64,000 bases of DNA, taken from Nostoc sp. B(2019). Its GTDB lineage: Bacteria; Cyanobacteriota; Cyanobacteriia; Cyanobacteriales; Nostocaceae. Where the stretch lies: positions 1 to 64,000 of the forward strand of contig NZ_WVID01000004.1 of NCBI RefSeq assembly GCF_010091925.1. The letters run 5' to 3'. The notes under the pieces were generated by a model. The model made no database searches, had not been told where the DNA came from, and saw only the letters and a program-made list of their open reading frames with translations. Positions 32,873 to 41,889 of the stretch are shown one piece after another (within the stretch, counting starts at the first letter, position 1; each line of letters opens with the position of its first letter). Made by a program: the position numbers and the translations under genes.

Positions 32873-33727
32873 TTAGTTAACTCTTTCTGAAAAATCAGGG
32901 CATGGCATATCAATCAACCCCATAGGGTGAATTGCACATAAAAATCCTTCTGGCGCTGAACAGCCAGAAGCACATTTTAAACACATTTTAGTTTGCTCTT
33001 TTGCGGCATTGCGTTTTGCAAATATTTTGTCTTTATTGGCTTCAAAAATAGCTATATACTTATCTCGCTTGTCCAGCCACTCTGCATATTCTTCGGCGTT
33101 ATTTGCTAAGAATTGCTCAACTCTTTTTCTACTGTAAAGTTTGATTGATGGTGCATTGGGATAACGTGGATTTTCCAAACATTTATCTGGTTCCCCTAGT
33201 TGCTTAATCCACCCTCTTGAAAGCAGGTATGTTTTTTGTAATTGAAACTTGGTAATCCATCCGTCTTTGGGATTCCACTTGCAATCATCTTCATGGTAAA
33301 GCGGAATCCACACACCCCATTCAGCATCCTTGTCCCACACCCAAGCGACACCACGGGGCTTTGTCTCTTCGCTTGGAGCTAAATTTATTTTCTTGAGTTG
33401 ACCAACTGTTTTGAGTTCGCCAAGATTGTCCCACTGGACAATAGGTGGTAGCTCAGGATTGTCTAAATCGCAATCTTTTTGGTCATAAAACCAAGTCCAT
33501 TCATTGCGGTTCATTGAATAGTAACAACCACTTGGTTTTACACCTTTTTTAGGTTTCAAGTTTTGCTTGTGCAGGTCAACTTCATCTTTCAAGTGGGAAG
33601 GCTGACAGCCCCAACTATAGCGAATTACCCCAGGACAAAGAGTGTTTGTTTTGCTTGCCCAATCCCACTCGCAAATTTTACATTTCAGCCTTTTATCTGG
33701 GCGTTTAATAAAATTGTGTTGCTGCAT
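32873..33727 (-). CDS. Hypothetical Cys/Trp-rich protein
   Basis: 284 residues, rich in Trp and Lys. CKICEWDWASKTNTLCPGV near the start and MCLKCASGCSAP with CAIHP and MPCPDF near the end look like zinc sites. The middle (WITKFQLQKTYLLSRGWIKQ, LGEPDKCLENP, IKLYSRKRVEQFL) resembles a helix-turn-helix module found in DNA-binding proteins. I do not recognise the family. It is flanked by repeat-rich DNA and an AT-rich gap (33728-33898) shared with the divergent HNH gene, so it is probably cargo rather than a tail part. Confidence 0.5.
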   Translation of the reverse strand: MQQHNFIKRPDKRLKCKICEWDWASKTNTLCPGVIRYSWGCQPSHLKDEVDLHKQNLKPKKGVKPSGCYYSMNRNEWTWFYDQKDCDLDNPELPPIVQWDNLGELKTVGQLKKINLAPSEETKPRGVAWVWDKDAEWGVWIPLYHEDDCKWNPKDGWITKFQLQKTYLLSRGWIKQLGEPDKCLENPRYPNAPSIKLYSRKRVEQFLANNAEEYAEWLDKRDKYIAIFEANKDKIFAKRNAAKEQTKMCLKCASGCSAPEGFLCAIHPMGLIDMPCPDFSERVN

Positions 33728-33877
33728 AAAACTAGTTATTAACTATTAACTAATAATTACAACAAACTAAATAAATTTGTCAAATGCTTTCTGAAATTTT
33801 TGTTTAATTATTAATAGTATTTGTTATATAATTAATAATAAAAATTCGCCCCACGAGCGGCAACTCTGGGCGATGTA

Positions 33878-33894
33878 TTCCTGTATACGAGGAA
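33878..33894 (+). promoter_or_regulatory. Hairpin hiding the HNH ribosome binding site
   Basis: TTCCT and AGGAA pair around GTATACG; the AGGA is the ribosome binding site for the ATG at 33899. The stem may hold back translation. Similar hairpins restrict some phage T4 homing endonucleases, so the idea is reasonable but the stem is only five pairs. Confidence 0.4.
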
Positions 33895-33898
33895 CACC

Positions 33899-34651
33899 AT
33901 GAATATAAGTTTAACTTCTAAAGGTAAAACCTTAGAGCAAAGGTTTTGTGAAAAATTTCAACAACACTCAAACGGTTGCTGGATATGGACTGCGAAAGTC
34001 AACCAAGGAAGAGCTTTATTCTACTTGAGTGGCAAGTTTGTAAGCGCCCATAGAGTGGCTTATGAGATGTTTGTAGGAGTTGTCCCAGAAGGACAATATG
34101 TACATAGAACCTGCAAGAACGATCTATGCGTCAATCCAGAGCATTTCTTTTTATCAAGCGATCCGCAAGGGCGATCGCTAGAAGAACGCTTTTGGGAGAA
34201 AGTTGATAAGAGTGGAGAGTGCTGGACTTGGCAAGGTAAAACGCACAAGCGATCTAAAAAGCAAAAAACGCAGTCTACCTACGGCATTTTCTTCCATCAA
34301 TCACGCTGGATAAAAGCTCACAGGTTCGCTTATGAGTTATCTGCTGGAAAATGTATTCCTGAAGGAATGGTGGTTTGCCACTCCTGCGATAATCCTTTGT
34401 GTGTGCGATTCGATCACTTATTCCTTGGCACGCAGGCAGACAATATCGCCGATATGGATGCCAAGAGAAGGCGGCGAGTCGGTATAGGAGAAAGGGTTTG
34501 CACTTCCAAATTGAACGCCACTCAGGTTCAGGAAATCAGAAAAAGATATGCACAGGGTGAGAGATTAGCTCACTTAGGACGCTGTTATGGTGTTGCACCT
34601 CAAAGTATTTGGGCCATAGTTAATGGTAGAACTTGGAAGCACATTGACTAA
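33899..34651 (+). CDS. HNH homing endonuclease
   Basis: 250 residues with two HNH_3-type modules. The first (NGCWIWTAKVNQGRALFYLS, SAHRVAYEMFVGVVPEG, HRTCKNDLCVNPEHFFLS) and the second (GECWTWQGKT, AHRFAYELSAGK, VCHSCDNPLCVRFDHLFLGT) share the C-W-W...HR..YE...H.C.N..C....H pattern. A C-terminal helix-turn-helix follows (LNATQVQEIRKRYAQGERLA, YGVAPQSIWAIVNGRTWKHI). It reads against the late operon and its stop overlaps the hub gene's stop by 4 bp. Likely a free-standing homing endonuclease. Confidence 0.82.
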   Translation: MNISLTSKGKTLEQRFCEKFQQHSNGCWIWTAKVNQGRALFYLSGKFVSAHRVAYEMFVGVVPEGQYVHRTCKNDLCVNPEHFFLSSDPQGRSLEERFWEKVDKSGECWTWQGKTHKRSKKQKTQSTYGIFFHQSRWIKAHRFAYELSAGKCIPEGMVVCHSCDNPLCVRFDHLFLGTQADNIADMDAKRRRRVGIGERVCTSKLNATQVQEIRKRYAQGERLAHLGRCYGVAPQSIWAIVNGRTWKHID

Positions 34652-37443
34652 TACTTAAAACCACTTCTGTAAGGGCCTGGCACTTTTAACCCTAGCTGCG
34701 AACACAACACAGCATCACCTGAGCCAGAGCCTTTACGTATGTCTAAGTGCAAATGCGAACCAAAACTGTATCCTGTATTGCCCATTGTCCCTACAATTTC
34801 ACCTTTTTTAACAGGCTGATTTTTCCCAACTTTAACTGCTGTAAGATGACAGTAGCGCGTGTAAATTCCCCCTGCGTGTCTTACAAATACGTAATTTCCC
34901 CAACCACTTCCGCATCTTTTATCACCAACGCGGCAATGCCCAACAACATCTTCGACAACTCCATCATTCATCGCCACAATCGGAGTGCCAAGGCTGTTTG
35001 CAATATCTAAAATTTTGTGTCTGTAACCTGGGCTTCGTCCTGCTCTCGCGCCGTAGCCATCTCCAGTTCTACCAGCGCACGGCATAATCCACCCGCCTGG
35101 TGCTTGGGAACCTAGCTCAGTCTGAGCCACCGCAGTCGTTGGTGTATTAGCAACTGGTGTAGCATTCGTCGCAGGTGCAGCTTGGGGAGTATAGAACTGC
35201 AACTGCGTCACCCCGCCAGGAAATTTATGTGAGACGCTACTAACTCGCCATTCCCTATTGAATGGTGCTGGTACGAGTTCGCCGGAAATGCCAATGATTT
35301 GACCAGGCGCGATCGCCAAATACTCAGGTGTAGTGATAACAGTCGCTTCTGACTCATATCCCTTGATTCGCTTTGCTTCATCTGCGATCGCCTCCCCTTG
35401 TGCCCTCCCATCAGCCAAGTCAATTGCGCCAATCGCCTGACGCGGCATTCCCGCGCCATCTTCGCTTTTACCTGGGTTGGCGGTGACTGGCACTGAAGGC
35501 GGTTCGTCCGCTTTCAAAGTCAAACTACTCAACGCGGCTCTAGAAACTTGACTGTTGCTGGTACTGGATTTGGTGATTACACCATTGGCGGCGATGTCTT
35601 CAGTTTCAATTGTCGTGCCTGTGGTGGTTTCGGTTGTCGTCACCACCTTTTTTATCGTCGTTGCACCCGTGACTGAGGTTGTCTCCACTACCGTGATAAT
35701 CTTGCCGCGCTCAATGGTTTTGTTGGTGATGGTGGTGACGGTTGTGGTTGTGCTGTCAGGATTTTTCTGAGTCTTGGTAGTGGTTTGGGGTAGCTCAAAT
35801 TTTTTGGGCGACTCCTTGGGCGTATTGTCAGCAGTTGTGGTGGAGGGCTTTGATTTCACGTTGCCCACAATCGGCGGTGCGGCTGCACCAGTTACGCCAG
35901 ATGGCGCTTTGCCTGTGCCTGCCTTATCTTCGGCTTTCTGCTGCTCAACAATACCAGTCTGCCTATCTATCACCGCCTTAGATGCAGCTTGTGGAGTTGG
36001 GGGAGAGGTGGCAGATGCACCAGAACTTGAGGTGCGATCGCCCCTGGCTTTATCCCCGAACTTCAAATCAATCACATTCTCCCAATCGATGATAATTCCT
36101 GTATATTCTGGTCTACCACTAGGTTTGAGGATCAGCTTGTTCTTGTCATCCTTGACGGTGTAGCCGATTGATCGGCATTGCCGCAGCAACAGTTCATAAG
36201 CGGTGATGCCTGTTTGGTCAAGAAACTGATAGGTTGGGCCGTTACCCTCCATCTCTAACTTGAGGTTGTGCTGGCGACAGACAATCTCAGCTAATTGTCG
36301 CAGGGTGATGTTTTCAAAAGATTTGTTCTCAGTCCTTCTGGTCATTAGCCAGCGAATCGACTGGCCCGTAAAGACGGTGACATCCTTTTCACCCTTGGCA
36401 GAGTCAGTCCCTACGTGAATGAAGTGGTAGGCGATTAACTGATCCGGTTCAAAGCCCAACTCGATGATGATTTCAGTCCCCTTAATGCTGGTTTCTTGTG
36501 GCGGTGTGACTGACTGTATCTGCGCTTGGGCGGGAGTTGGCTGAGTCTCAGGAGCCATCGTGCGCTTGGAATTTAAGATGCTCCAAATAATGGGTAACGT
36601 ACCAGTACGAGCGTCGGTTGTGCCAGTGCTGTATCTGCCGTCTGCGACATACATCCCACTGTCATAGTGCTGAGAACCAGCAAGCAAATACGGCGAAGGC
36701 CGCCCTTTAAACAAATACCCCAGACCGTTGTATTGCTCCAAGAACCAGCATAAGTCAGGAATTGACCCCCAATTTACACCTTTAAATCGGTTGTCAGAGG
36801 TCAGCGCATCAATGGCCGCCTGTTCAAATGTGTAAGGCGGAGCAACGCCGGGGATGCGTCCGGCTGGTACGCGCACAGTTTTGCGCTGGAGTGAATCGCC
36901 ATTGGCAATGTTCTGACTGAAATTATAAGAGCATTCGCGGTAGTGGATAGCGGCGATGACATACCAAGGGACACCAGTTTTTGCAGAGATGGCTTGATAT
37001 CTCGACTGGTTGGCGATCGCACTCTGCGCTGCTTCTTTTACTAGCCCCAAGCGATCGGGACGTATCACCATAGTTGACCAGACTTGATTGTAATAGTCAG
37101 TCTGGGCGGTTTTTGTCCTCCCCGTGGGACGGGTAAGTACAGCCGCACCTCCAGATGTGGAGATAGACAGATTTATAGGTGTTGATGATGTGGTTGCAGG
37201 CGTGGTCGTTGCTTGCTGTTTTGAGGCTAATAGTTCAGGCGGAACTTCAATGCCACCATTTTTGAAACTAATATCCTGGAATTTTCCACCAATTACTAAA
37301 CCGGGATCATAAATAGAAAACGAACACTTACTGCTGCGATTATCTTCCCCCAAGTCAACGCTCACTTCAAGTAAGAAGCGATCGCCCGATTCAAAAACAC
37401 TTTCACCAATCCGACAACGACAAAAAAGAGCGATGAGGCGCAT
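34648..37443 (-). CDS. Baseplate hub with two cell-wall hydrolase domains
   Basis: 931 residues from ATG 37443, which overlaps the LysM gene stop (TAATG). N-terminal hub-like strands (residues 1-60) are followed by a lysozyme-like domain at about 130-310 (TGVPWYVIAAIHYRECSYNF with a likely catalytic Glu, ANGDSLQRKTVRVPAGRIPG, LEQYNGLGYLF). A gpD-like hub part at about 325-475 comes next, then a long Thr/Ser/Ala-rich linker (about 475-690), a second hub strand region (ITTPEYLAIAPGQIIGISGE), and an M23 peptidase at the end with zinc ligands in YRHKILDIA and SHLHLDIRKG. Such hubs locally digest peptidoglycan during injection. Confidence 0.82.
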   Translation of the reverse strand: MRLIALFCRCRIGESVFESGDRFLLEVSVDLGEDNRSSKCSFSIYDPGLVIGGKFQDISFKNGGIEVPPELLASKQQATTTPATTSSTPINLSISTSGGAAVLTRPTGRTKTAQTDYYNQVWSTMVIRPDRLGLVKEAAQSAIANQSRYQAISAKTGVPWYVIAAIHYRECSYNFSQNIANGDSLQRKTVRVPAGRIPGVAPPYTFEQAAIDALTSDNRFKGVNWGSIPDLCWFLEQYNGLGYLFKGRPSPYLLAGSQHYDSGMYVADGRYSTGTTDARTGTLPIIWSILNSKRTMAPETQPTPAQAQIQSVTPPQETSIKGTEIIIELGFEPDQLIAYHFIHVGTDSAKGEKDVTVFTGQSIRWLMTRRTENKSFENITLRQLAEIVCRQHNLKLEMEGNGPTYQFLDQTGITAYELLLRQCRSIGYTVKDDKNKLILKPSGRPEYTGIIIDWENVIDLKFGDKARGDRTSSSGASATSPPTPQAASKAVIDRQTGIVEQQKAEDKAGTGKAPSGVTGAAAPPIVGNVKSKPSTTTADNTPKESPKKFELPQTTTKTQKNPDSTTTTVTTITNKTIERGKIITVVETTSVTGATTIKKVVTTTETTTGTTIETEDIAANGVITKSSTSNSQVSRAALSSLTLKADEPPSVPVTANPGKSEDGAGMPRQAIGAIDLADGRAQGEAIADEAKRIKGYESEATVITTPEYLAIAPGQIIGISGELVPAPFNREWRVSSVSHKFPGGVTQLQFYTPQAAPATNATPVANTPTTAVAQTELGSQAPGGWIMPCAGRTGDGYGARAGRSPGYRHKILDIANSLGTPIVAMNDGVVEDVVGHCRVGDKRCGSGWGNYVFVRHAGGIYTRYCHLTAVKVGKNQPVKKGEIVGTMGNTGYSFGSHLHLDIRKGSGSGDAVLCSQLGLKVPGPYRSGFKY

Positions 37444-37859
37444 TATACTTGTCCCCCCAAAAGCCATTTCACCAATTGCACTGGCTTGCCGTCATAATTC
37501 GATACCTGTTCTTCTGCCTTGGTGAGCGTGGTTTCCACGTCCCCTAGCACACCATTCACATCCCCCAGTAACTTCAGGGCATCAGATGCATATCCTTGTA
37601 AGTTACTGGGTAATTGCGTTTGTAGGGTATTGAGTGTACTGGAAGACAGGTCAATTGTTTCCCCAATCTGCGATAGTACGGGACGAGCGTAGTTGAGGAT
37701 TTGGGATGTGTCGGGCAGATCCAAGTCGATGCCCTCTACCAACTCCCCAAACACGTCGATATCAGGGTTAAGGTCGAGTAGTTCGGTGAATCGGGTCACG
37801 TCACCGTTGAAGATGTCAGAGGCGATTGCGGCTATGGTGTCTCCGGTTTGGGTTTTCAT
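37443..37859 (-). CDS. LysM-type tail protein (gpX-like)
   Basis: 138 residues. It begins with a LysM-like module (KTQTGDTIAAIASDIFNGDV, TRFTELLDLNPDI), like P2 gpX or the LysM protein of contractile injection systems that bridges hub and tube. The rest is helical. It lies directly upstream of the hub gene with overlapping stop/start. A 23-bp palindromic repeat occupies the gap before it. Confidence 0.72.
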   Translation of the reverse strand: MKTQTGDTIAAIASDIFNGDVTRFTELLDLNPDIDVFGELVEGIDLDLPDTSQILNYARPVLSQIGETIDLSSSTLNTLQTQLPSNLQGYASDALKLLGDVNGVLGDVETTLTKAEEQVSNYDGKPVQLVKWLLGGQV

Positions 37860-37869
37860 CTTTTTCTCC

Positions 37870-37892
37870 TATCTGGCGGAATCCGCCAGATA
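37870..37892. repeat. Palindromic repeat, copy 2
   Basis: TATCTGGCGGA and TCCGCCAGATA around one A, the same element as 17706 and 51514. It lies just before the LysM gene, next to its ribosome binding site. Confidence 0.88.
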
Positions 37893-37906
37893 CATTGCTT
37901 AACATT

Positions 37907-38752
37907 CTATGGAGCCTTCCCTCCACTTACGAGGGGAATTGTTGTGATACTCTGTCCTGTCTTGGGTTTAAACCCTTCCCACACAAGGACTGTGCCGATC
38001 GCTTTACCGCCAACACCAATCATCGCAACCGCACCACTACTGGCATGAGTCGATAACTTATATTTATTTCCCCGAATTGCCGCCTGTACATCAGCTGCCC
38101 ACTGCTTGATATTGGTTTCAAGGTATTTTTTAGCAGCAGCAGACGCATCGGTGCGTTGCCTATCAGTCAGTGGCAGCCTGGGCTTCCCTTGCTTTTCGCG
38201 GTTAACTTTAGCCGTTTCCGTCGCCTTAGTTTTCTGCTGCTCAACCTCTCCGCGTGAAATCGCTTTGGGAACCTCCTTTAGCTCCAGCCCCAGTTTCACT
38301 GATGCGGGTTCTCCCCCCAACCATGCTGACTCTTCCCACTGCACATTAGTCAGCACACACGGGCCAAACTCCCTTGTCCCCATTTGGAATTTCAGGATGG
38401 GAGGGGAGTATTTTTTATTCTTGATGTCCGCTTCTAGTAGTAGGTTTATCCCTTCAATTAAAGGTCGCAGCGATTTACCACAATACCAAGTTTGCAGAAT
38501 TAGGTCTGGGATTGATAGGGTTTGCCCATTGGTTGATGCGTACTGAATTTCGCAACGCTTGGATGCAAGGGGCGAAATCTCGGTGTATTTGGCTTCTCTA
38601 GAAAATCGTAGCGATTGGGGATTGACCAAAAATACCCACAAAGGTTTAGGTGTGTTGCCAGAGATATCGTACTCCAGCAGCACCGCCGCAATCGCCCCTT
38701 TGGCTTTGTCGGCATTAGGAAGAGAATCGTAGGCGCGCGCATTAAATCTCAT
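37907..38752 (-). CDS. CIS tube/baseplate protein
   Basis: 281 residues. The N-terminal 170 residues (LWVFLVNPQSLRFSREAKYT, QTLSIPDLILQTWYCGKSLR, PLIEGINLLLEADI, FGPCVLTNVQWEESAWLGGE) fit the CIS_tube family of tube-initiator proteins that cap the hub in contractile injection systems and phages. A basic, helical C-terminal part follows. Its start overlaps the lysozyme gene stop by 4 bp. Order lysozyme, tube protein, LysM, hub matches tail modules of this type. Confidence 0.65.
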   Translation of the reverse strand: MRFNARAYDSLPNADKAKGAIAAVLLEYDISGNTPKPLWVFLVNPQSLRFSREAKYTEISPLASKRCEIQYASTNGQTLSIPDLILQTWYCGKSLRPLIEGINLLLEADIKNKKYSPPILKFQMGTREFGPCVLTNVQWEESAWLGGEPASVKLGLELKEVPKAISRGEVEQQKTKATETAKVNREKQGKPRLPLTDRQRTDASAAAKKYLETNIKQWAADVQAAIRGNKYKLSTHASSGAVAMIGVGGKAIGTVLVWEGFKPKTGQSITTIPLVSGGKAP

Positions 38753-39474
38753 AATGTGACAGTGAAGAGAGCGCGATCATAAGCTTCTTGTACGCTTGCG
38801 CCTTGCCATACAAGCCCCTCAGCGAACCTCCGCCGTTTAAGTCCCAGTTCCACCGAAGAACCCGGATTGCGATAAAGCAGTAGCGATCGCAGCACTAAAT
38901 CCCACTGCTTGGACTTCAGCACATTACTAATTGTATTGAAGCTGCGAGAACCAAAAAAGTTCGCTCCCAAATTGTAGCCAAAGCTGAGTAATGCTCCTTT
39001 TTGGTTATCGTCCATTTCTTCCCAATAAGGAATGGTTGCGCTCAGTTTGGCATGGTAATGGTTGGTTAGTTGTTCTATTAATAAATTGTCTGCTCGGTTT
39101 TGAGTGATACTCTCCCCAAGCTGCCACCTCGATCCGTCTTCTTTACAAGTGCATCCCCACCCAATCGTAATCGGTTCTTTACCTGAGTGCGGGTCAGGGT
39201 AAGCATTAAGAAAACAGCCTTCAAACTTTTTAATCAACTCTACCCCAGGTTCGGGCAAAGCATCATCCGCAACAAAATCGCAGTGAAACTTACTGACAAA
39301 CCACTGCTTGTCATCCCACAAAAAAGCAGTGTGCCCATTGATTTCTGGACACAGTTCCACTCTCATTTGAGTGCCTTGTTTGAGGATGATCAAATCTCGT
39401 TTATCAAGTTCTGAGGATTGCTTAGGTTGCAACTTGAGGAAGGTTTGGGCTGTGATTCGGAGTGTGCCGCGCAT
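38749..39474 (-). CDS. GH24 phage lysozyme with N-terminal SH3-like domain
   Basis: 241 residues. Residues 1-70 look like an SH3-type wall-binding module. The rest is T4-type lysozyme (GH24): Glu85 in IKKFEGCFLNAYPDP, Thr103 in ITIGWGCT (E-x8-D-x5-T spacing approximated), then ALLSFGYNLGANFF and RRRFAEGLVW. It cleaves the MurNAc-GlcNAc bond. Being in the tail module between tape measure and tube protein, it may be a tail lysozyme rather than the lysis endolysin, and no holin is recognisable next to it. Confidence 0.85.
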   Translation of the reverse strand: MRGTLRITAQTFLKLQPKQSSELDKRDLIILKQGTQMRVELCPEINGHTAFLWDDKQWFVSKFHCDFVADDALPEPGVELIKKFEGCFLNAYPDPHSGKEPITIGWGCTCKEDGSRWQLGESITQNRADNLLIEQLTNHYHAKLSATIPYWEEMDDNQKGALLSFGYNLGANFFGSRSFNTISNVLKSKQWDLVLRSLLLYRNPGSSVELGLKRRRFAEGLVWQGASVQEAYDRALFTVTL

Positions 39475-39514
39475 GGTAGGACTCGCAGTTCATGATCCTA
39501 CAATTCCCCAGCAA

Positions 39515-41701
39515 CTAAGCTAACTGTCCCTGCTGCTGCTGGGTGTACATGATTTCTAATTGCTCTAGGGCTAGGCGAGCGATCGCCACCGGATCATTCA
39601 CGCCATAAACATTAATCACTGGGGCCAATACATTGCCGCCACTACTCGCCCCAACAGCAGCACTCCCACGCATCAAACGACTCATTTGTGCTGGAGTTAA
39701 GATAAACTCGCTATCGTTTGCCATGACTGGGCTTGCTCCAGATGGCATATTGCGAGATTCAGTAGCAAAGGCTCCTAGTAATCCGCCACTGGCTGTAGGA
39801 ATGTGCCCTTTGTAAAAACCTAAGAAGCTGGCGGCTCCAGAGACGACATTACTGCCAGCATTGAAGGCGCTGCTGGCTGCATCACCAATAAAATTACCTG
39901 TTGAGCCAAGGGGATTAGAAATAAAGTTTCCAGCAGAATTGATTACACCATCAATGGCTCCTTTGATTGCCGCCATCAAGCGATTCCACATATCGGCGAT
40001 CGCGCTTCCCAATTGACCAAAGAAGTTTCCAGTAGAGCTAATGGCGTAGTTAAAAACTTCCCCCCAGCCATTGATTTGATAACTTATAGCGTTATTAATT
40101 TGACTGCCTATTGACCCGAAAGCCTCTTGTAAGGTGTAGGTTGAAGCAATCCAAATCATATTCAAGCCGTCCATCAAACCTTTACCCAGAGCGACAACAA
40201 CCTCACCTAAAAGCACGACCATCCGCGCCCTAAAAGCAACGTAGGCTGAAGAAATTGCTGGAAGAATTGCTAAAGCCAGATTGCCAATTGTGATAAAGAT
40301 ATCTCCCCAAGGAAGGTTGAGGACAAAATATACCAGTTTCGCGACCATATCTCCAGCAAACCATCCGAGCTTTGCGCCCATAGTGGCAAATCCCAAAGCG
40401 CCGCCACCAGCAGATAAAAGTTTACCAGTAGATGAGGCAAGACTACTAAAAAGGCTATTAATCCAAGTCATTGCCTCTTTTAAGAAGTAATCAAGCCCTG
40501 CCATAATGCGAGTGGGGTCAATAAGATTCGTAAACCCCGCTGCTTGTCCCAAAAGCCCCTCAAGCCCTGCCATGAGTTTCTTGGGGCTAAGGAAGCGTTG
40601 TGCCATTGCAACAATGGATTTGAATCCGCCCCCTTCGCCTTTAGTAATTCTAATGATCGCGGCAGTTTGGGAAGCAAATTTTGCTACTTGATTCACCCAG
40701 CCAGTGAAAGTATTAATACCGTTGTACAGCACCATCATTGGGTCAACGCTAGGCACTCCCAAGGCTTGCAATATCTTAGCTCCAGCCTCAAAAAAACCTG
40801 TTACTGCTTTGATACCGCCAGCTACAGCACTCATCACTGTCTGGTTGCCCTCTGCTGAGGATAAATCTCGTAGCAGTCCAAAGACACCAGATTTGGGATC
40901 AAAAATGCTCGATTCAATCCCCGCTAGCAACCCCTCAACTGTGTTCGATGCAGCTTCAATTACATCTTTTGAAATAAACTGCTCAGAAACAGCTTGGATG
41001 ATTTCCAATCGCTGCTTGGAGGTCATCTTCTTGAAGTCTGCTTCGGTTTTTCCCTGCTTTTGTAAAGCTTCCTTGAATTGCCCCATGAATGCAGGGTTAT
41101 TGTCAGCAAACAATAGCTGCTTAGCGCTGGCGATATTACCATCTAATAACCGTGCCGTGAACATCCCCACTGCTTGTGCGTGTGTCCCTGAATTCACTCC
41201 CATGAGTGTCATTTTTTTTGTAATATCGACTAAGTTTTCTTTAAACTTTCCTTGGTCGAGTACCCCATTTGCATCTTTAAAAGCAGGGATTACGTTGTCC
41301 ATAATGCTGTTCGCTACCATGTTGTAATCCTTGGTAGCACCAGGCAATGTACCCGCAATTACTGCGATTTCTTTGCTAAATTCTGAGACAAATTTGGTTG
41401 AATCCGCAAATGATTGTTTTGTTAATGCCGAGAAAGTAGAAGCCGCGCTTACGTCGCCAATCTCAATTTTTTTTGCTTCCTCAAATTTTTGCCCCATGAA
41501 ACTAGCGGCATTGCCCACCATACTCAGGGCTTGTCCTAGTAGATTAGCCTTGACGATCGCTCCAAACAGAGCATCACCCATGCTCTCACCAGTCTTTTTG
41601 CCATCATTTCCAAGCCCACCCAAAGTAGAGCGGATGCGCCCTAAAACATCTTTAGTGCCATCTCTTGCCCTAATTATGAGATCAACAATGGTGCTTGCCA
41701 C
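39515..41701 (-). CDS. Tail tape measure protein
   Basis: 728 residues starting GTG (overlapping the TAG of the frameshift extension). The N-terminal part is helical (VDLIIRARDGTKDVLGRIRS), and several Gly/Ala-rich hydrophobic stretches lie at about 425-510, as in tape measure proteins of contractile phages. It sets tail length; with about 0.15 nm per residue a tail near 110 nm would be expected. It follows the tail chaperones and precedes the baseplate genes, the invariant order. Confidence 0.88.
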   Translation of the reverse strand: MASTIVDLIIRARDGTKDVLGRIRSTLGGLGNDGKKTGESMGDALFGAIVKANLLGQALSMVGNAASFMGQKFEEAKKIEIGDVSAASTFSALTKQSFADSTKFVSEFSKEIAVIAGTLPGATKDYNMVANSIMDNVIPAFKDANGVLDQGKFKENLVDITKKMTLMGVNSGTHAQAVGMFTARLLDGNIASAKQLLFADNNPAFMGQFKEALQKQGKTEADFKKMTSKQRLEIIQAVSEQFISKDVIEAASNTVEGLLAGIESSIFDPKSGVFGLLRDLSSAEGNQTVMSAVAGGIKAVTGFFEAGAKILQALGVPSVDPMMVLYNGINTFTGWVNQVAKFASQTAAIIRITKGEGGGFKSIVAMAQRFLSPKKLMAGLEGLLGQAAGFTNLIDPTRIMAGLDYFLKEAMTWINSLFSSLASSTGKLLSAGGGALGFATMGAKLGWFAGDMVAKLVYFVLNLPWGDIFITIGNLALAILPAISSAYVAFRARMVVLLGEVVVALGKGLMDGLNMIWIASTYTLQEAFGSIGSQINNAISYQINGWGEVFNYAISSTGNFFGQLGSAIADMWNRLMAAIKGAIDGVINSAGNFISNPLGSTGNFIGDAASSAFNAGSNVVSGAASFLGFYKGHIPTASGGLLGAFATESRNMPSGASPVMANDSEFILTPAQMSRLMRGSAAVGASSGGNVLAPVINVYGVNDPVAIARLALEQLEIMYTQQQQGQLA

Positions 41702-41889
41702 TACTTTTTCTCCCAGGCTTTGCGCTCAGCCTCGACTGCCTCTATGTGGATTGCCACCATGCTCTGCAAGGTATCAAGGGGAATATCTTTGTAGTCATTT
41801 ACTCCATTAAAGGATTTGCCATTAATGTGATAAACAATTCTCAAAAAACTCTCTTCATCAATCGCTTTGGCGCTTGCTACGAAAGGATT
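41701..41889 (-). CDS. Frameshift extension of tail assembly chaperone
   Basis: A 62-codon frame opens right after a TAG at 41890-41892 and ends at 41701. It overlaps the end of the preceding chaperone gene in another frame (+1, equivalent to -2). It has no ATG near its beginning. The product reads AKAIDEESFLRIVYHINGKS, FNGVNDYKDIPLDTLQSMVA, EAVEAERKAWEKK. Position directly before the tape measure is that of lambda GT, and Mu uses a -2 shift here, so it is probably expressed as a fusion by programmed frameshifting. The exact slip site is not obvious. Confidence 0.65.
   Translation of the reverse strand, partial: NPFVASAKAIDEESFLRIVYHINGKSFNGVNDYKDIPLDTLQSMVAIHIEAVEAERKAWEKK

Noticed and set aside
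35555-36163. Plus-strand genes with Val-rich products
   Set aside because: They are antisense readings of the Thr/Ser-rich linker in the hub gene.
40704-41327. Plus-strand 207-codon gene
   Set aside because: It lies wholly antisense to the tape measure gene, with no ribosome binding site and no recognisable domain.
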